This document shows, one piece after another, positions 36,211 through 44,732 of a DNA stretch of 64,000 bases. Made by a program: the position numbers and the translations under genes. This DNA is from Maridesulfovibrio sp. (GTDB lineage Bacteria > Desulfobacterota > Desulfovibrionia > Desulfovibrionales > Desulfovibrionaceae), in contig NZ_OY780933.1 in NCBI RefSeq assembly GCF_963676065.1, positions 2,892,122-2,956,121 of the forward strand, read 5' to 3'. Every line of letters begins with the position of its first letter. Within the stretch, counting starts at the first letter, position 1. Below the pieces are notes generated by a model. The model was not told the DNA's origin. It ran no database searches and saw only the letters and a list, made by a program, of their open reading frames with translations.

Positions 36211-37473
36211 ATGAAGTTCGCACGAAAATTTTATGCAGCTATGCAGGAGGCAGCGATAGCTCATGCAAGATGGGATCTGGAGGTTTCTACCAGCATTATT
36301 CAAGATAAACGCAAGGTGTGGCTTCTTGCTGCGCTTACTGCGATGGGGCTTATGGTTTCTCTCGCATTTGCGGATACTATTGACTTGCCGTCAATGCTCG
36401 GTGGTAAAAAAGCCTACACTCCCGCTTTTTATACCACTGGTATTTTTATGGCATCTATTGCTATCGGGCTGTGTGCTGGTCTGATTACGGGGTGTATCGG
36501 GGCTGGTGGAGGTTTCATCATTACCCCAGCTTTGATGTCGGCAGGTATCAAGGGTATTCTGGCAGTAGGTACCGACCTGTTTCATATTTTTGCAAAAGCG
36601 ATCATGGGAACGGCTGTACATAAAAAACTTGGCAATGTCTCCGTTGGACTGGCCATTGCGTTTTTAGTGGGGTCAGGAGCAGGTGTACTCGGAGGCGGAG
36701 TTTTGAACCGCATGATTTACGAGGCTAATCCTGTTGCTTCTGATGCTTTTATCTCTGTTATCTATGTTGTTCTGCTGGGCTTCCTGGGCATGTATGCCAT
36801 GACTGACTTTCTGCGGTTGCGCAAGGCTGGCGGAGGCGGTGATGCTCACGGTGGAGGTGGTGGCGGAACAGGTGGACTTCCTGCCAAGCTACAGTCTGCG
36901 AATATTCCACCGATGATTTCATTTGATGAAGATTTGATTCCCGGCGGTAAAAAAATATCCGGCCTGTTTGTAGCTCTCTGTGGTTTAATCGTGGGATTCA
37001 TGGCTGCAATTATGGGCGTTGGCGGTGGCTTTCTGACCTTTCCGATGTTTGTATATGTACTCGGAGTGAGTTCTTTCACAACTGTAGGAACTGACATTCT
37101 GCAGATTATCTTTACCGCTGGATTTGCTGCAATAAGTCAGTACGCAATTTACGGTTTTATCTTTTACACACTGGCAATGGGGATGTTGCTTGGGTCACTG
37201 CTGGGTATTCAGGTAGGGGCACTCGTAACCAAGCTTGTTCCCGGATTATATATCCGTGGATTTTATGCTCTGGCTATTTTGGCCGGGTTTGTAAACAGGT
37301 TGTTCGCTATGCCCGGCAAGCTTAACGACATGAAGATTCTTTCTATAAGTCAGGATTTATCTATGTTTCTAACAAATATAGGTAATTGGCTGTTCTTCTT
37401 GACTATAGGTGCTTTTGCATTGTGGGTAATAAGCACGTTCCTATCCAAAACCAAGGGACTTAGAGAGGGTTAA
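36211..37473 (+). CDS. TauE/SafE-family anion exporter/permease
   Basis: 420 residues with about nine membrane helices. The family's internal duplication is visible: GLITGCIGAGGGFIITPAL with VGTDLF near 100, and GFMAAIMGVGGGFLTFPMF with VGTDIL near 275. An unusual Gly/His-rich cytoplasmic loop (AGGGGDAHGGGGGGTGG, near 210) separates the halves. A long, charged N-terminal extension of about 35 residues precedes the first helix. Family members move sulfite, sulfonates, sulfoacetate or other anions. In this host sulfur oxyanions are plausible but unproven. It is followed three bases later by a two-pass protein, then the second PEP-synthase-like gene. Confidence 0.9.
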   Translation: MKFARKFYAAMQEAAIAHARWDLEVSTSIIQDKRKVWLLAALTAMGLMVSLAFADTIDLPSMLGGKKAYTPAFYTTGIFMASIAIGLCAGLITGCIGAGGGFIITPALMSAGIKGILAVGTDLFHIFAKAIMGTAVHKKLGNVSVGLAIAFLVGSGAGVLGGGVLNRMIYEANPVASDAFISVIYVVLLGFLGMYAMTDFLRLRKAGGGGDAHGGGGGGTGGLPAKLQSANIPPMISFDEDLIPGGKKISGLFVALCGLIVGFMAAIMGVGGGFLTFPMFVYVLGVSSFTTVGTDILQIIFTAGFAAISQYAIYGFIFYTLAMGMLLGSLLGIQVGALVTKLVPGLYIRGFYALAILAGFVNRLFAMPGKLNDMKILSISQDLSMFLTNIGNWLFFLTIGAFALWVISTFLSKTKGLREG

Positions 37474-37476
37474 GCT

Positions 37477-38187
37477 ATGTTGGTACGCAATAAAAAGGTA
37501 TTTTATCAGGGGCTGACTCTTGCAATAGGTTTTTTGGCAGTTCTCTATTATATGTTCACCCCCAGTTTTAACGGTATGAACGCATTTCATGCTTCAGATG
37601 CCCTGTTCAATTCAATTTCCAAGGGATCAACCTATTATATCCCTCAAGTCATGGAAGGAATTAAAAAGTTTGAAGGGAAAAAATTTGAAACAACTATCTT
37701 TGAAGATGCGCCTAAATATATTCCTTATGCTACGACTATTTTAGAAAAGAATGGTTTCAGCATTATTAAATCAGGTCAGGGTATTTCGGTTTCAGGAGAT
37801 ATCGGAAAGCTCATGACCGTTGCAACGGAAGATTCAGATGCAATGTTTCACAATAAGGGACAAGTCATTGAAGAAAAATACGGAATGGACGCAAGACAGG
37901 CTCTATATGTATGGTGGCAGACGATGAAAGAAGTGAAAAGCTCTCTGGATCAGCAGAAAGCTTTTCCTCCGGCAACGTTCATCAGTAAGAACGTCATTAA
38001 TCGTGCCATAGAAGTTGGTTACAACTATTATGGTATTGAGGGACAACAAGCTTCGGAGCGCTGGGGAATCATCCTTTTTTCATTGGTTTTCTACGTTGTT
38101 TACACCATGTGGTGGGGTTATGCGATATTCTTCATGTTCGAAGGTTTAGGCCTGGAAATGAAGTCCAGTAGAAATAAAGACATGTAG
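37477..38187 (+). CDS. Two-pass membrane protein with periplasmic domain, linked to TauE carrier
   Basis: 236 residues that I do not recognise as a known family. TM1 at about 12-29 and TM2 at about 198-222 enclose a roughly 165-residue mostly helical extracytoplasmic domain (IPQVMEGIKKFEGKK, DARQALYVWWQTMKEV). It starts 3 bases after the TauE gene, implying co-translation and probably a physical complex. Its layout recalls the N-terminal helix plus extracytoplasmic domain of the DASS carrier at 18731, although the sequences do not obviously align. It could be a sensing or gating subunit. That is inference. Confidence 0.75.
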   Translation: MLVRNKKVFYQGLTLAIGFLAVLYYMFTPSFNGMNAFHASDALFNSISKGSTYYIPQVMEGIKKFEGKKFETTIFEDAPKYIPYATTILEKNGFSIIKSGQGISVSGDIGKLMTVATEDSDAMFHNKGQVIEEKYGMDARQALYVWWQTMKEVKSSLDQQKAFPPATFISKNVINRAIEVGYNYYGIEGQQASERWGIILFSLVFYVVYTMWWGYAIFFMFEGLGLEMKSSRNKDM

Positions 38188-38231
38188 TTTTAGTTCTGTA
38201 AAACAACTAATTATAAGCGGGTTGCGAACGT

Positions 38232-40823
38232 ATGAGTTTCTTTAATTGGTTTCCTTTCAGGAAAAAACAAGCCGAGAAAACACAAGAAGATCTGGCTGAA
38301 ATACGCCGGACGTTCGCAACTCGCTATGATCATTTCAGGTTGCTCATTCAGGCTAACACCGCAACTCATGAATTGATGGCTGAACTTGAAGAGGCTCTTC
38401 GCGGTTTTCAGCCCTACGGAATGCATTATGTACGAGCTTTGTGCACTCGTATTTCAACATCAATTTTCCAAATGATAAGGCATCTTAATGAGCTTGATCA
38501 TGGCTCATATGAAAAGCTCTATGATCAGTTTTTTGTCATTCAAAATAGAATATTACCGCATCTTGAATCCAGACAGCATGTTGAGGAAGGAGAGTTTGTT
38601 ATTGCCCTTTCCGATGTAGGACGTGATCAAGCTGATTTATGCGGTCCTAAGATGGCAACTCTTGGTGAAGCAGGAAATAAGCTTGGCCTTAAGATTCCAG
38701 CCGGATTTGTCGTAACAACTGCTTCTTTTCACAAATTTATGAAAAAAGATGGTCTGGAGGAAGAGATCGACCGACTGATCCAGACTGCGGAGACTGATGA
38801 CCGCGAAGCGATGTTTCAGGTTTCATCAAAGATCATGCAACTGATAATTCAATCTGATCTGCCGGATGATGTCGCTACAGAAATTTTGAATGCATATGAC
38901 TCTTTATGTCGCAGTCAGGGAGAAGCGGTAAAGGTTGCGGTCCGTTCAAGCGCTTTAGGTGAAGATACTGAAGGTGCCGCTTTCGCAGGCCAGTATCGAT
39001 CCATTTTAAATGTTGATCGCAGTTCTTTGATTTTGGCCTGTAAAGAAGTCATGGCTTCTAAATATTCTCAGCAGGCGATGGCTTACCGCATCAATCGGGG
39101 CATTCGTGATGAGGATGTTGCAATGAGCGTCGGGTGCATAATGATGATTGAAGCAGCCGCAGGCGGAGTTGCATATTCGCGTAGTCCAATGAATATCCGC
39201 GATGAAAATATATCGGTTTATTCTGTGTGGGGGCTGCCAAAGGCGGTTGTTGACGGTACTGCGGAGGCTGACGAATTTAAGGTCAGTCGGACTAATCCCA
39301 TGCAGGTGATAGGTCGTCATATCGCAGATAAGGAAGATAAATACATATGTGATGCCGGAGAAGGTGTTTGTAGTGTGCAGCAACTTTTCAGTCGCAGGAA
39401 TGAACCGTCTTTAACTGATGAGCAAGCTGTGATCGTTGCTGAGAGAGCAGCTCGTATTGAGGATCATTTCGGACATCCGCAGGATATTGAATGGGCAATT
39501 ACAGAAGATGGTGATCTTTATATTTTACAATGCAGACCTTTAATGCAGCTTGAAGATTCTTCCGAAGTTGTGTTGCAAAGTTCATCTGTGTCCATTCCAG
39601 TGATTTCAGGGGGAAGGACTGCCAGTCCGGGAGTTGGATTTGGCTCGATTTTTCATGTGCGCAAGGATGCAGACACTCTTCGTTTTCCAGATGGTGGCGT
39701 TTTGGTTCTGAAGCAGGCTTTACCCAGCCGTGCCGCTCTTCTTAGCAGATGTAGTGCAGTGATAACGGAGCAGGGCGGTATTGCCGGACATCTGGCCAAT
39801 GTTGCCCGAGAATTCGGAGTGCCTGCACTTTTTGGAGTGAAAGGAGCTTTGACAAGTTTTGAAGAAGGACAGCTTGTAACTGTGGATGCGGATGGGCGGG
39901 CTATATATGCCGGGCAGATTGATGAATTGTTTAAAGAAAAACCAAGGCACCGACTCATGCGTGGGAGTTCTGTTCAGGCTACGCTTCGAAAAGCAGCTAG
40001 ACACATAGTGCGGTTGAATTTGACCGATCCTGACTCCCCTAAATTCAAACCGTCTAATTGTAAAACCTTGCATGACATTATGCGTTATTGTCATGAAATG
40101 GCTGTCCGTGAAATGTTCGAGTTCGGTACTAAAAAAGAGTTTGTTCAGGCCGCTTCCCGCCAGCTTATTTGTAATGTTCCGCAGCAATTCTGGATTCTTA
40201 ATCTTGGTGACGGCATCGCTCCTGAAGGAAGAAAAAGAACTGATAGATGTGTACTTCTGGAACATATAAATTCTGCTCCCATGCGTGCGTTGTGGGTCGG
40301 GATGCAAGCCGTGCCTTGGGAGGGACCTCCTGCTGTGCATACTCAAGGTCTGTTGTCTGTAATGTTTGAAGCCACGGTTAATCCTGATTTGAATACAACC
40401 AGCTCATCACGTTTTTCTCAGAAAAATTATTTTATGATTTCAGAGAGATATTGCTGCTTGCAGTCTCGCTTCGGATTTCATTTCTGCGGAGTAGAAGCAT
40501 TGCTTGGTGATCGAGTAAGCGAGAATTATGCAAGTTTTCAGTTTAAAGGAGGCGCTGCCAATCTGGAGCGACGTATTTTACGGGCAAAGTTTGTCGGCGA
40601 AATTCTTGATGAGTTCGATTTCAGGGTAAGGATCAGGGAAGACAATCTGAATGCCCGGCTGGAAGGTCTCGGACGTTCGAGTATGGAAAGGCGACTTAAA
40701 ATTTTAGGCTACCTCATCACTCATACCCGTCAGCTTGATATGATCATGACCAATAGTTTAGAAGTCGAAAAATATAAGACAAAATTTTTCGAAGATTTTA
40801 AGCTGTTTCCTGCTGTACAATGA
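38232..40823 (+). CDS. PEP-synthase/PPDK-like phosphotransfer protein with novel C-terminus (copy 2)
   Basis: 863 residues, clearly paralogous to the protein at 21888. A helical N-terminus (1-130) is followed by an ATP-grasp domain (about 135-440: MATLGEAGNKLGLK, VAVRSSALGEDTEGAAFAGQ, PQDIEWAITEDGDLYILQCRPL). The swivel domain (about 460-555) has AGHLANVAREFGVPALFG with the catalytic His kept. The C-terminal domain (565-863) has LHDIMRYCHEMAVREMF, WVGMQAVPWEGPPAVHTQGL and YCCLQSRFGFHFCGVEAL. No PEP/pyruvate barrel is present. It is the last gene of the TauE cassette, 44 bases after the two-pass protein. The acceptor of the phosphoryl group is unknown. Confidence 0.85.
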   Translation: MSFFNWFPFRKKQAEKTQEDLAEIRRTFATRYDHFRLLIQANTATHELMAELEEALRGFQPYGMHYVRALCTRISTSIFQMIRHLNELDHGSYEKLYDQFFVIQNRILPHLESRQHVEEGEFVIALSDVGRDQADLCGPKMATLGEAGNKLGLKIPAGFVVTTASFHKFMKKDGLEEEIDRLIQTAETDDREAMFQVSSKIMQLIIQSDLPDDVATEILNAYDSLCRSQGEAVKVAVRSSALGEDTEGAAFAGQYRSILNVDRSSLILACKEVMASKYSQQAMAYRINRGIRDEDVAMSVGCIMMIEAAAGGVAYSRSPMNIRDENISVYSVWGLPKAVVDGTAEADEFKVSRTNPMQVIGRHIADKEDKYICDAGEGVCSVQQLFSRRNEPSLTDEQAVIVAERAARIEDHFGHPQDIEWAITEDGDLYILQCRPLMQLEDSSEVVLQSSSVSIPVISGGRTASPGVGFGSIFHVRKDADTLRFPDGGVLVLKQALPSRAALLSRCSAVITEQGGIAGHLANVAREFGVPALFGVKGALTSFEEGQLVTVDADGRAIYAGQIDELFKEKPRHRLMRGSSVQATLRKAARHIVRLNLTDPDSPKFKPSNCKTLHDIMRYCHEMAVREMFEFGTKKEFVQAASRQLICNVPQQFWILNLGDGIAPEGRKRTDRCVLLEHINSAPMRALWVGMQAVPWEGPPAVHTQGLLSVMFEATVNPDLNTTSSSRFSQKNYFMISERYCCLQSRFGFHFCGVEALLGDRVSENYASFQFKGGAANLERRILRAKFVGEILDEFDFRVRIREDNLNARLEGLGRSSMERRLKILGYLITHTRQLDMIMTNSLEVEKYKTKFFEDFKLFPAVQ

Positions 40824-40835
40824 ACGCACGACTAG

Positions 40836-40962
40836 AAAATGCCTGTGAATATGCTTCTGGCAGATGACGTATAAGGTTTAGGGTGTTCTGGGCAGATATA
40901 TCTGTAATGCCCTTAGAGCCGATGTACGGGAAAACATGGTTTGTAACCCGTCTGGCACATAC
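40836..40962 (-). pseudogene. Probable fragment of a tyrosine integrase (SAM-like/arm region)
   Basis: On the minus strand a frame without a proper start reads CARRVTNHVFPYIGSKGIT followed by DISAQNTLNLIRHLPEAY. This resembles the core-binding region of P4-type integrases (RRxxxxVFPxIGxxPIxEITAxxLLxLLRRIE). No catalytic domain follows, and the frame ends inside the adjacent gene's tail. Its place at the edge of a small island bounded by tRNA-Arg supports a dead integrase. The match rests on pattern memory only. Confidence 0.45.
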
Positions 40963-41020
40963 GATATATAGACATCTTCGACACATCTCGAAGCCCAATC
41001 TCTTAACAGATATTCTTTTG

Positions 41021-41049
41021 TTGACATGGTTATTGGCTTTCTATATTTA
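41021..41049 (+). promoter_or_regulatory. Sigma-70-type promoter for the MarR gene
   Basis: TTGACA (41021-41026), 17 bases, TATTTA (41044-41049), about 47 bases before the MarR start. The AT-rich stretch ACTAGTCAAATACTAAT just after it could be an autoregulatory site but shows no perfect symmetry. Confidence 0.6.
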
Positions 41050-41095
41050 CTTCACTAGTCAAATACTAATCAACCATTAAGCAAGGAATGTTCAA

Positions 41096-41506
41096 ATGAA
41101 TAACGCAGCACTCATTATATCCATGGCTACTCTTCAATCAAATTTATTGAAGAAAATAGACCTACAGCTATCCGTACACGGAATAAGTTTTACCGAATTC
41201 CTCATCTTGTACCATCTTAGTAAGGCATCAAAGATGACAATGCGACGAATCGATTTGGCTGAAAGTGTCGGCTTGAGCGCCTCTGGAGTGACACGGCTTG
41301 TGAACCCGATGGAAAAGAACCACTTGGTCCAAAAGAAAAGCAACCCGCGTGACGCTCGAGTCAGTCTTGTCGAACTTTCAGAAACAGGAGCCAATCTCTT
41401 CAAGGATGCATGGAGCAGCTTTCAACTTATAGCCGATTCCATCCTTAAGCCGCTCAATGACAAACAAACTGAAACACTCTCAGTGCTTATTGATAAGCTG
41501 CAGTAA
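41096..41506 (+). CDS. MarR-family transcriptional regulator
   Basis: A 136-residue winged-helix regulator. The helix-turn-helix and wing are recognisable: MTMRRIDLAESVGLSASGVTRLV then MEKNHLVQKKSNPRDARVSLVELSETG, including the family's NPxDxR wing motif. MarR proteins are dimers that usually repress genes for efflux or modification of aromatic compounds or antibiotics, and they release DNA on ligand binding. It has its own promoter and lies 132 bases before an acetyltransferase gene on the same strand, which it may regulate. Both genes lie in the island between an integrase fragment and tRNA-Arg. Confidence 0.9.
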   Translation: MNNAALIISMATLQSNLLKKIDLQLSVHGISFTEFLILYHLSKASKMTMRRIDLAESVGLSASGVTRLVNPMEKNHLVQKKSNPRDARVSLVELSETGANLFKDAWSSFQLIADSILKPLNDKQTETLSVLIDKLQ

Positions 41507-41638
41507 ATTAGAAAGATAAACCAAACCGATCTCGAACCAATTCAAAAATCGGGTCCTGCCATAAGCGACCTGCAACACATTTTCAATACAGTTAATTCTC
41601 TGATCAGCAAGTTCAGTGTATTCATTTAGGAGCATCCC

Positions 41639-42289
41639 ATGCTTGACGCGACAGTAAAATATCCAATGGTCATGCCGGATGGCACTGTTATCCGGAGTGT
41701 CGTACAACTCAACCATGTAATAGACCACCCACGCATTGTGGTGGGTGATTTCACCTATTATTCCAATTTCAAAGAGGTAGAAGATTACGCGGCAGAAATT
41801 GCGCCGTACCTGTTCCCCCTGAGCCTTGAAAAGCTCATTATCGGCAAATTTGTTCAGATGGCGCATGGTTCCCGTTTCGTCACAAGTACGGCCAACCATA
41901 ACATGAGTGGCTTTTCCACGTACCCTTTCAACAACTTCACGATGACATCAAAGACAACCAGGGAAGACATCCAAGCAATGTTCGATACACCGGATAGAAA
42001 GGGAGACACCATAGTGGGGAATGATGTGTGGATAGGTATGGATGCCACAATCATGCCTGGAGTGACCATAGGCGACGGAGCAATTATTGGAGCCCGCTCC
42101 GTAGTAACAAAAGATGTGGAGCCATACACCATTGTCGGCGGTAATCCGGCCAAAGTAATCAGGAAACGATTCGATCCACAAATCATCGAAAAACTCCTGG
42201 AGATTCGCTGGTGGAATTGGCCCCAGGAAAAGATACTTGAGAACGTCGACGCCATCACAGGAGCGGATATCACTGCACTCACCATCTAA
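41639..42289 (+). CDS. CatB/Vat-family xenobiotic acetyltransferase (left-handed beta-helix)
   Basis: 216 residues. The fold is a trimeric hexapeptide-repeat acyltransferase of the CatB/streptogramin acetyltransferase group. An N-terminal [11 protein letters not shown] segment is followed by [29 protein letters not shown] with the catalytic His region. The hexapeptide coils are [23 protein letters not shown] and [25 protein letters not shown]. Members transfer acetyl from acetyl-CoA to hydroxyls of chloramphenicol, virginiamycin or unknown compounds. The substrate cannot be decided here. The ATG follows TAGGAG. Its position after MarR in a decayed element suggests horizontal acquisition. Confidence 0.88.
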   Translation: MLDATVKYPMVMPDGTVIRSVVQLNHVIDHPRIVVGDFTYYSNFKEVEDYAAEIAPYLFPLSLEKLIIGKFVQMAHGSRFVTSTANHNMSGFSTYPFNNFTMTSKTTREDIQAMFDTPDRKGDTIVGNDVWIGMDATIMPGVTIGDGAIIGARSVVTKDVEPYTIVGGNPAKVIRKRFDPQIIEKLLEIRWWNWPQEKILENVDAITGADITALTI

Positions 42290-42396
42290 TCGTTATTGCC
42301 AAGAAAAATGAACGGTTGGAAATTTGATCAATCGGGCTTACGCACAGTTCCACAGCTAACACAGCTTGTACTGTCTGCCTTAAGGAAATCCCCAAT

Positions 42397-42456
42397 GTGT
42401 GTACCAAGTGTGTACCGAAGTGTACCCAAAATCCCGGTACACACCAGAGTACACAC
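42397..42456. repeat. Cluster of GTGTACC direct and inverted repeats
   Basis: Three direct copies (GTGTGTACC at 42397-42405, GTGTGTACC at 42408-42416, GTGTACC at 42420-42426) are followed by two inverted copies (GGTACACAC at 42436-42444, GTACACAC at 42449-42456). Spacings of about 11 bases between the direct copies put them on one face of the helix. They lie 120-180 bases from the 3' end of tRNA-Arg and could be arm-type integrase or excisionase sites of the lost element. Confidence 0.6.
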
Positions 42457-42506
42457 AAGTGGTGCCGGCTTGGGCTGGATTACACTGGACAGTATCAGCC
42501 ATAAAA

Positions 42507-42543
42507 CGCAAAAAAGCCCCTGAAATTCAGGGGCTTTTTTGCG
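42507..42543. terminator. Symmetrical bidirectional terminator
   Basis: A perfect palindrome (CGCAAAAAAGCCCCTGA and its complement around AT) with A- and T-runs on both sides. It can stop transcripts from the acetyltransferase side and from the leftward tRNA-Arg gene. Confidence 0.92.
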
Positions 42544-42572
42544 TCCATAAAGGACATTAAAAATCTATTTAA

Positions 42573-42649
42573 TGGTGGGCAATACAAGATTCGAACTTGT
42601 GGCCTTCAGCTCCGGAGGCTGACACTCTATCCAACTGAGCTAATTGCCC
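42573..42649 (-). tRNA. tRNA-Arg (anticodon CCG)
   Basis: Reading leftward, a full cloverleaf is visible: acceptor GGGCAAT paired with ATTGCCC, a D arm around AGCTCAGTTGGATAGAG, the anticodon stem TCAGC/GCTGA with loop CTCCGGA giving anticodon CCG, a T arm with GTTCGAATC, discriminator A and an encoded CCA (42573-42575). The 3' end points toward the island at 40.8-42.5 kb, as expected for an integrase target. Confidence 0.96.
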
Positions 42650-42869
42650 ACGCAGAAAGACTTACTATCCACCACAATGCTTTTCTGTCAAGGAAAAAGT
42701 CTTTAATTTCGTAATATATTCAATATAGAATTGCCACGTAATCCCTTCTTTGTTCAGTAGTTCTTATATCTCATCCTGATTTATATTATTTTTGTATTAA
42801 GTGTAGTGATTTGAATCGCTGATTAATTTTCACAAAACGACATCTTAAAGACAAAATCGTAACATATTG

Positions 42870-42898
42870 TTGACGCGATCTAGTTTGTTGAGTAATAA
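42870..42898 (+). promoter_or_regulatory. Sigma-70-type promoter upstream of the PAS chemoreceptor
   Basis: TTGACG (42870-42875), 17 bases, TAATAA (42893-42898), about 125 bases before the start codon at 43023. The rest of the gap from 42650 to 43022 is AT-rich and shows nothing else that I can name. Confidence 0.5.
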
Positions 42899-43022
42899 CG
42901 AAAATAATTTGTTCGGAATTGTTTATTGGCGCCGATGAGTGTGTTCATTTATGCTCATTTGTAGATTGATTCTTTTAGGGGTGTTTTGTTTTTTCGTTGA
43001 ACCTTTTGTGGAAGAGGGTGCT

Positions 43023-44588
43023 ATGAAGGTCAAAATGATGATCGGAGTGTTTTGTTGCGCTGTGCTTGGGGCTTTAGTTGTGTTTGCCGCTCATGAGTTC
43101 AGCCCGGATCCAAAGTCGGTTTTATTTATTACTGCCGGCTCTGTTTTTGGTATGGTTTTGCTGGCCGGAATTATTACTGTACAGATTATTTCGCGAGGTA
43201 ATTCAAAAAATCTGGAAAGTCTTGTTGTCTACCTGAACGGTGTTGCTGCAGGCGATTTCAATTCCAATAAACCAGATTCCTGTTCCGGGGAATTCGGACT
43301 TATTGGGGATCAAATTTGTTCTACTATCAACGCCTTGAAAAAGAGGATCGGTTTTTCGGAAGGGGTTCTCAATGCCATTGCCGAGGCGTACCCATTTATG
43401 ACTTGCGATGCCGAGGGCAAGGTTAATTTTGTGGGCAGCAGGCTTTTTAAAATTTCTGGCAAAACCGGTAAACCCGAAGATTATTACGGACTGACAACCG
43501 GGGGGTATGTTTACGGGGATGATTCTCGCAAGACCCGTACTGACCGGGTTGTAAATGAAGGAATACGGATTGAGGGCGAGACATCTTTTGAAGGTGAGGG
43601 TGGTCTGCACGAGCTTCAATTTTCCGGTGAACCATTTTATGATCTTGATAATGATCTGTGCGGTGCGCTAACGATTTATTTCGATCTCACCGAGGTAAAA
43701 CAGCAGCAGCGTGAAATTCAGGCGAACTCCGAAAAAGTGTCCCAAATAGCCGCTGATCTTGTTGATATTACCGGGCAGGTAAATTCCGCCGCCGGTGTAA
43801 TCGCTTCTCAGATTGAGGAGGCAGCCAAAGGTGCGGGATTGCAATCGGAGCGCATTACCGAGACGGCTTCCGCCATGGAAGAAATGAACAGCACGACTCT
43901 TGAAGTTGCAAGAAATGCTCTTGATGCCGCCGACAATGCGACCGATGCCAAGAACAATGCCGGGGAAAGTCAGAATGAGATCCGCTCCCTGATTGAATCA
44001 ATTGAAACCATGAATAGTCATGCCAAGAATCTTGGTATGTTCATGGATGAACTGGGTAAGCAGACCGATTCCGTCGGCTCTGTTATAACAGTTATTCAGG
44101 ATATCGCGGATCAGACCAATCTACTGGCCCTGAATGCCGCTATCGAGGCAGCGCGGGCAGGTGAGGCCGGTCGCGGTTTTGCCGTAGTAGCCGATGAAGT
44201 ACGTAAACTCGCAGAAAAAACGATGACGGCTACGGATGAAGTCGGTAGTGCCATTAAGGCTATTCAGGAAGGCGCTCAGCGTTCCATTGAGGGTGTAAAT
44301 CTTGCCAGTCAGGCGGTGGAACAATCTACCGAGATAGCGTATAGTTCCGGTCAGAATCTGGAGCTGATTGTGAAGCTTGTCAGCGGAACATCCGATCAGG
44401 TTCAATCCATCGCTACCGCCGCAGAGCAGCAGTCCGCAACGAGTGAGGAGATCAACAGGGCGGTTGATGCCATCAATTCGATAGCTTCCGACACTGCCCA
44501 TGGTATGCATTCCGCCAATGAAGCCAGTTCCGAACTTGTAAAAATGAGTGATGAGCTTAATACTTTGATTAAACAACTTTCCTCTTAG
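43023..44588 (+). CDS. Methyl-accepting chemotaxis protein with PAS domain
   Basis: 521 residues. Two adjacent membrane helices (about 4-22 and 33-55) with almost no periplasmic loop suggest a cytoplasmic sensor. After a short HAMP-like stretch, a PAS domain (about 110-230) contains ITFYDL-like closing [14 protein letters not shown]. The signalling domain has the invariant tip [19 protein letters not shown] near 370 and flanking heptads such as [13 protein letters not shown] moved the start to ATG 43023, which has GAAGAGGG upstream. The longer frame from 42939 adds 28 doubtful residues. PAS receptors often sense redox or energy state. Confidence 0.93.
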   Translation: MKVKMMIGVFCCAVLGALVVFAAHEFSPDPKSVLFITAGSVFGMVLLAGIITVQIISRGNSKNLESLVVYLNGVAAGDFNSNKPDSCSGEFGLIGDQICSTINALKKRIGFSEGVLNAIAEAYPFMTCDAEGKVNFVGSRLFKISGKTGKPEDYYGLTTGGYVYGDDSRKTRTDRVVNEGIRIEGETSFEGEGGLHELQFSGEPFYDLDNDLCGALTIYFDLTEVKQQQREIQANSEKVSQIAADLVDITGQVNSAAGVIASQIEEAAKGAGLQSERITETASAMEEMNSTTLEVARNALDAADNATDAKNNAGESQNEIRSLIESIETMNSHAKNLGMFMDELGKQTDSVGSVITVIQDIADQTNLLALNAAIEAARAGEAGRGFAVVADEVRKLAEKTMTATDEVGSAIKAIQEGAQRSIEGVNLASQAVEQSTEIAYSSGQNLELIVKLVSGTSDQVQSIATAAEQQSATSEEINRAVDAINSIASDTAHGMHSANEASSELVKMSDELNTLIKQLSS

Positions 44589-44615
44589 TACAGCCATGTA
44601 CTCCATTGTCCGAAG

Positions 44616-44650
44616 CAGGCCGTATTATTTAATGCGGCCTGTTTCATTTT
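44616..44650 (+). terminator. Rho-independent terminator after the PAS chemoreceptor
   Basis: CAGGCCG and CGGCCTG form a 7-bp stem with a 12-base AT-rich loop, followed by TTTCATTTTT. Confidence 0.75.
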
Positions 44651-44732
44651 TATGGCGTAGTCCGTGTAAACGAAGGCAGATCGTGCTATCATTACAACAA
44701 ATGCATTTTTAATCTCAGCAAGGGTGGGATTT

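Noticed and set aside
40883-41080. 65-residue plus-strand frame before the MarR gene
   Set aside because: It runs antisense to the integrase fragment and across the MarR promoter, with no ribosome site. It is probably chance.
42296-42523. 75-residue frame after the acetyltransferase
   Set aside because: Its centre is simply the translation of the GTGTACC repeat cluster, it has no ribosome site, and it ends in the terminator.
42925-42940. GCCGATGA as a flagellar sigma-28 -10 box before the PAS chemoreceptor
   Set aside because: No matching TAAA-type -35 is found at the right distance.
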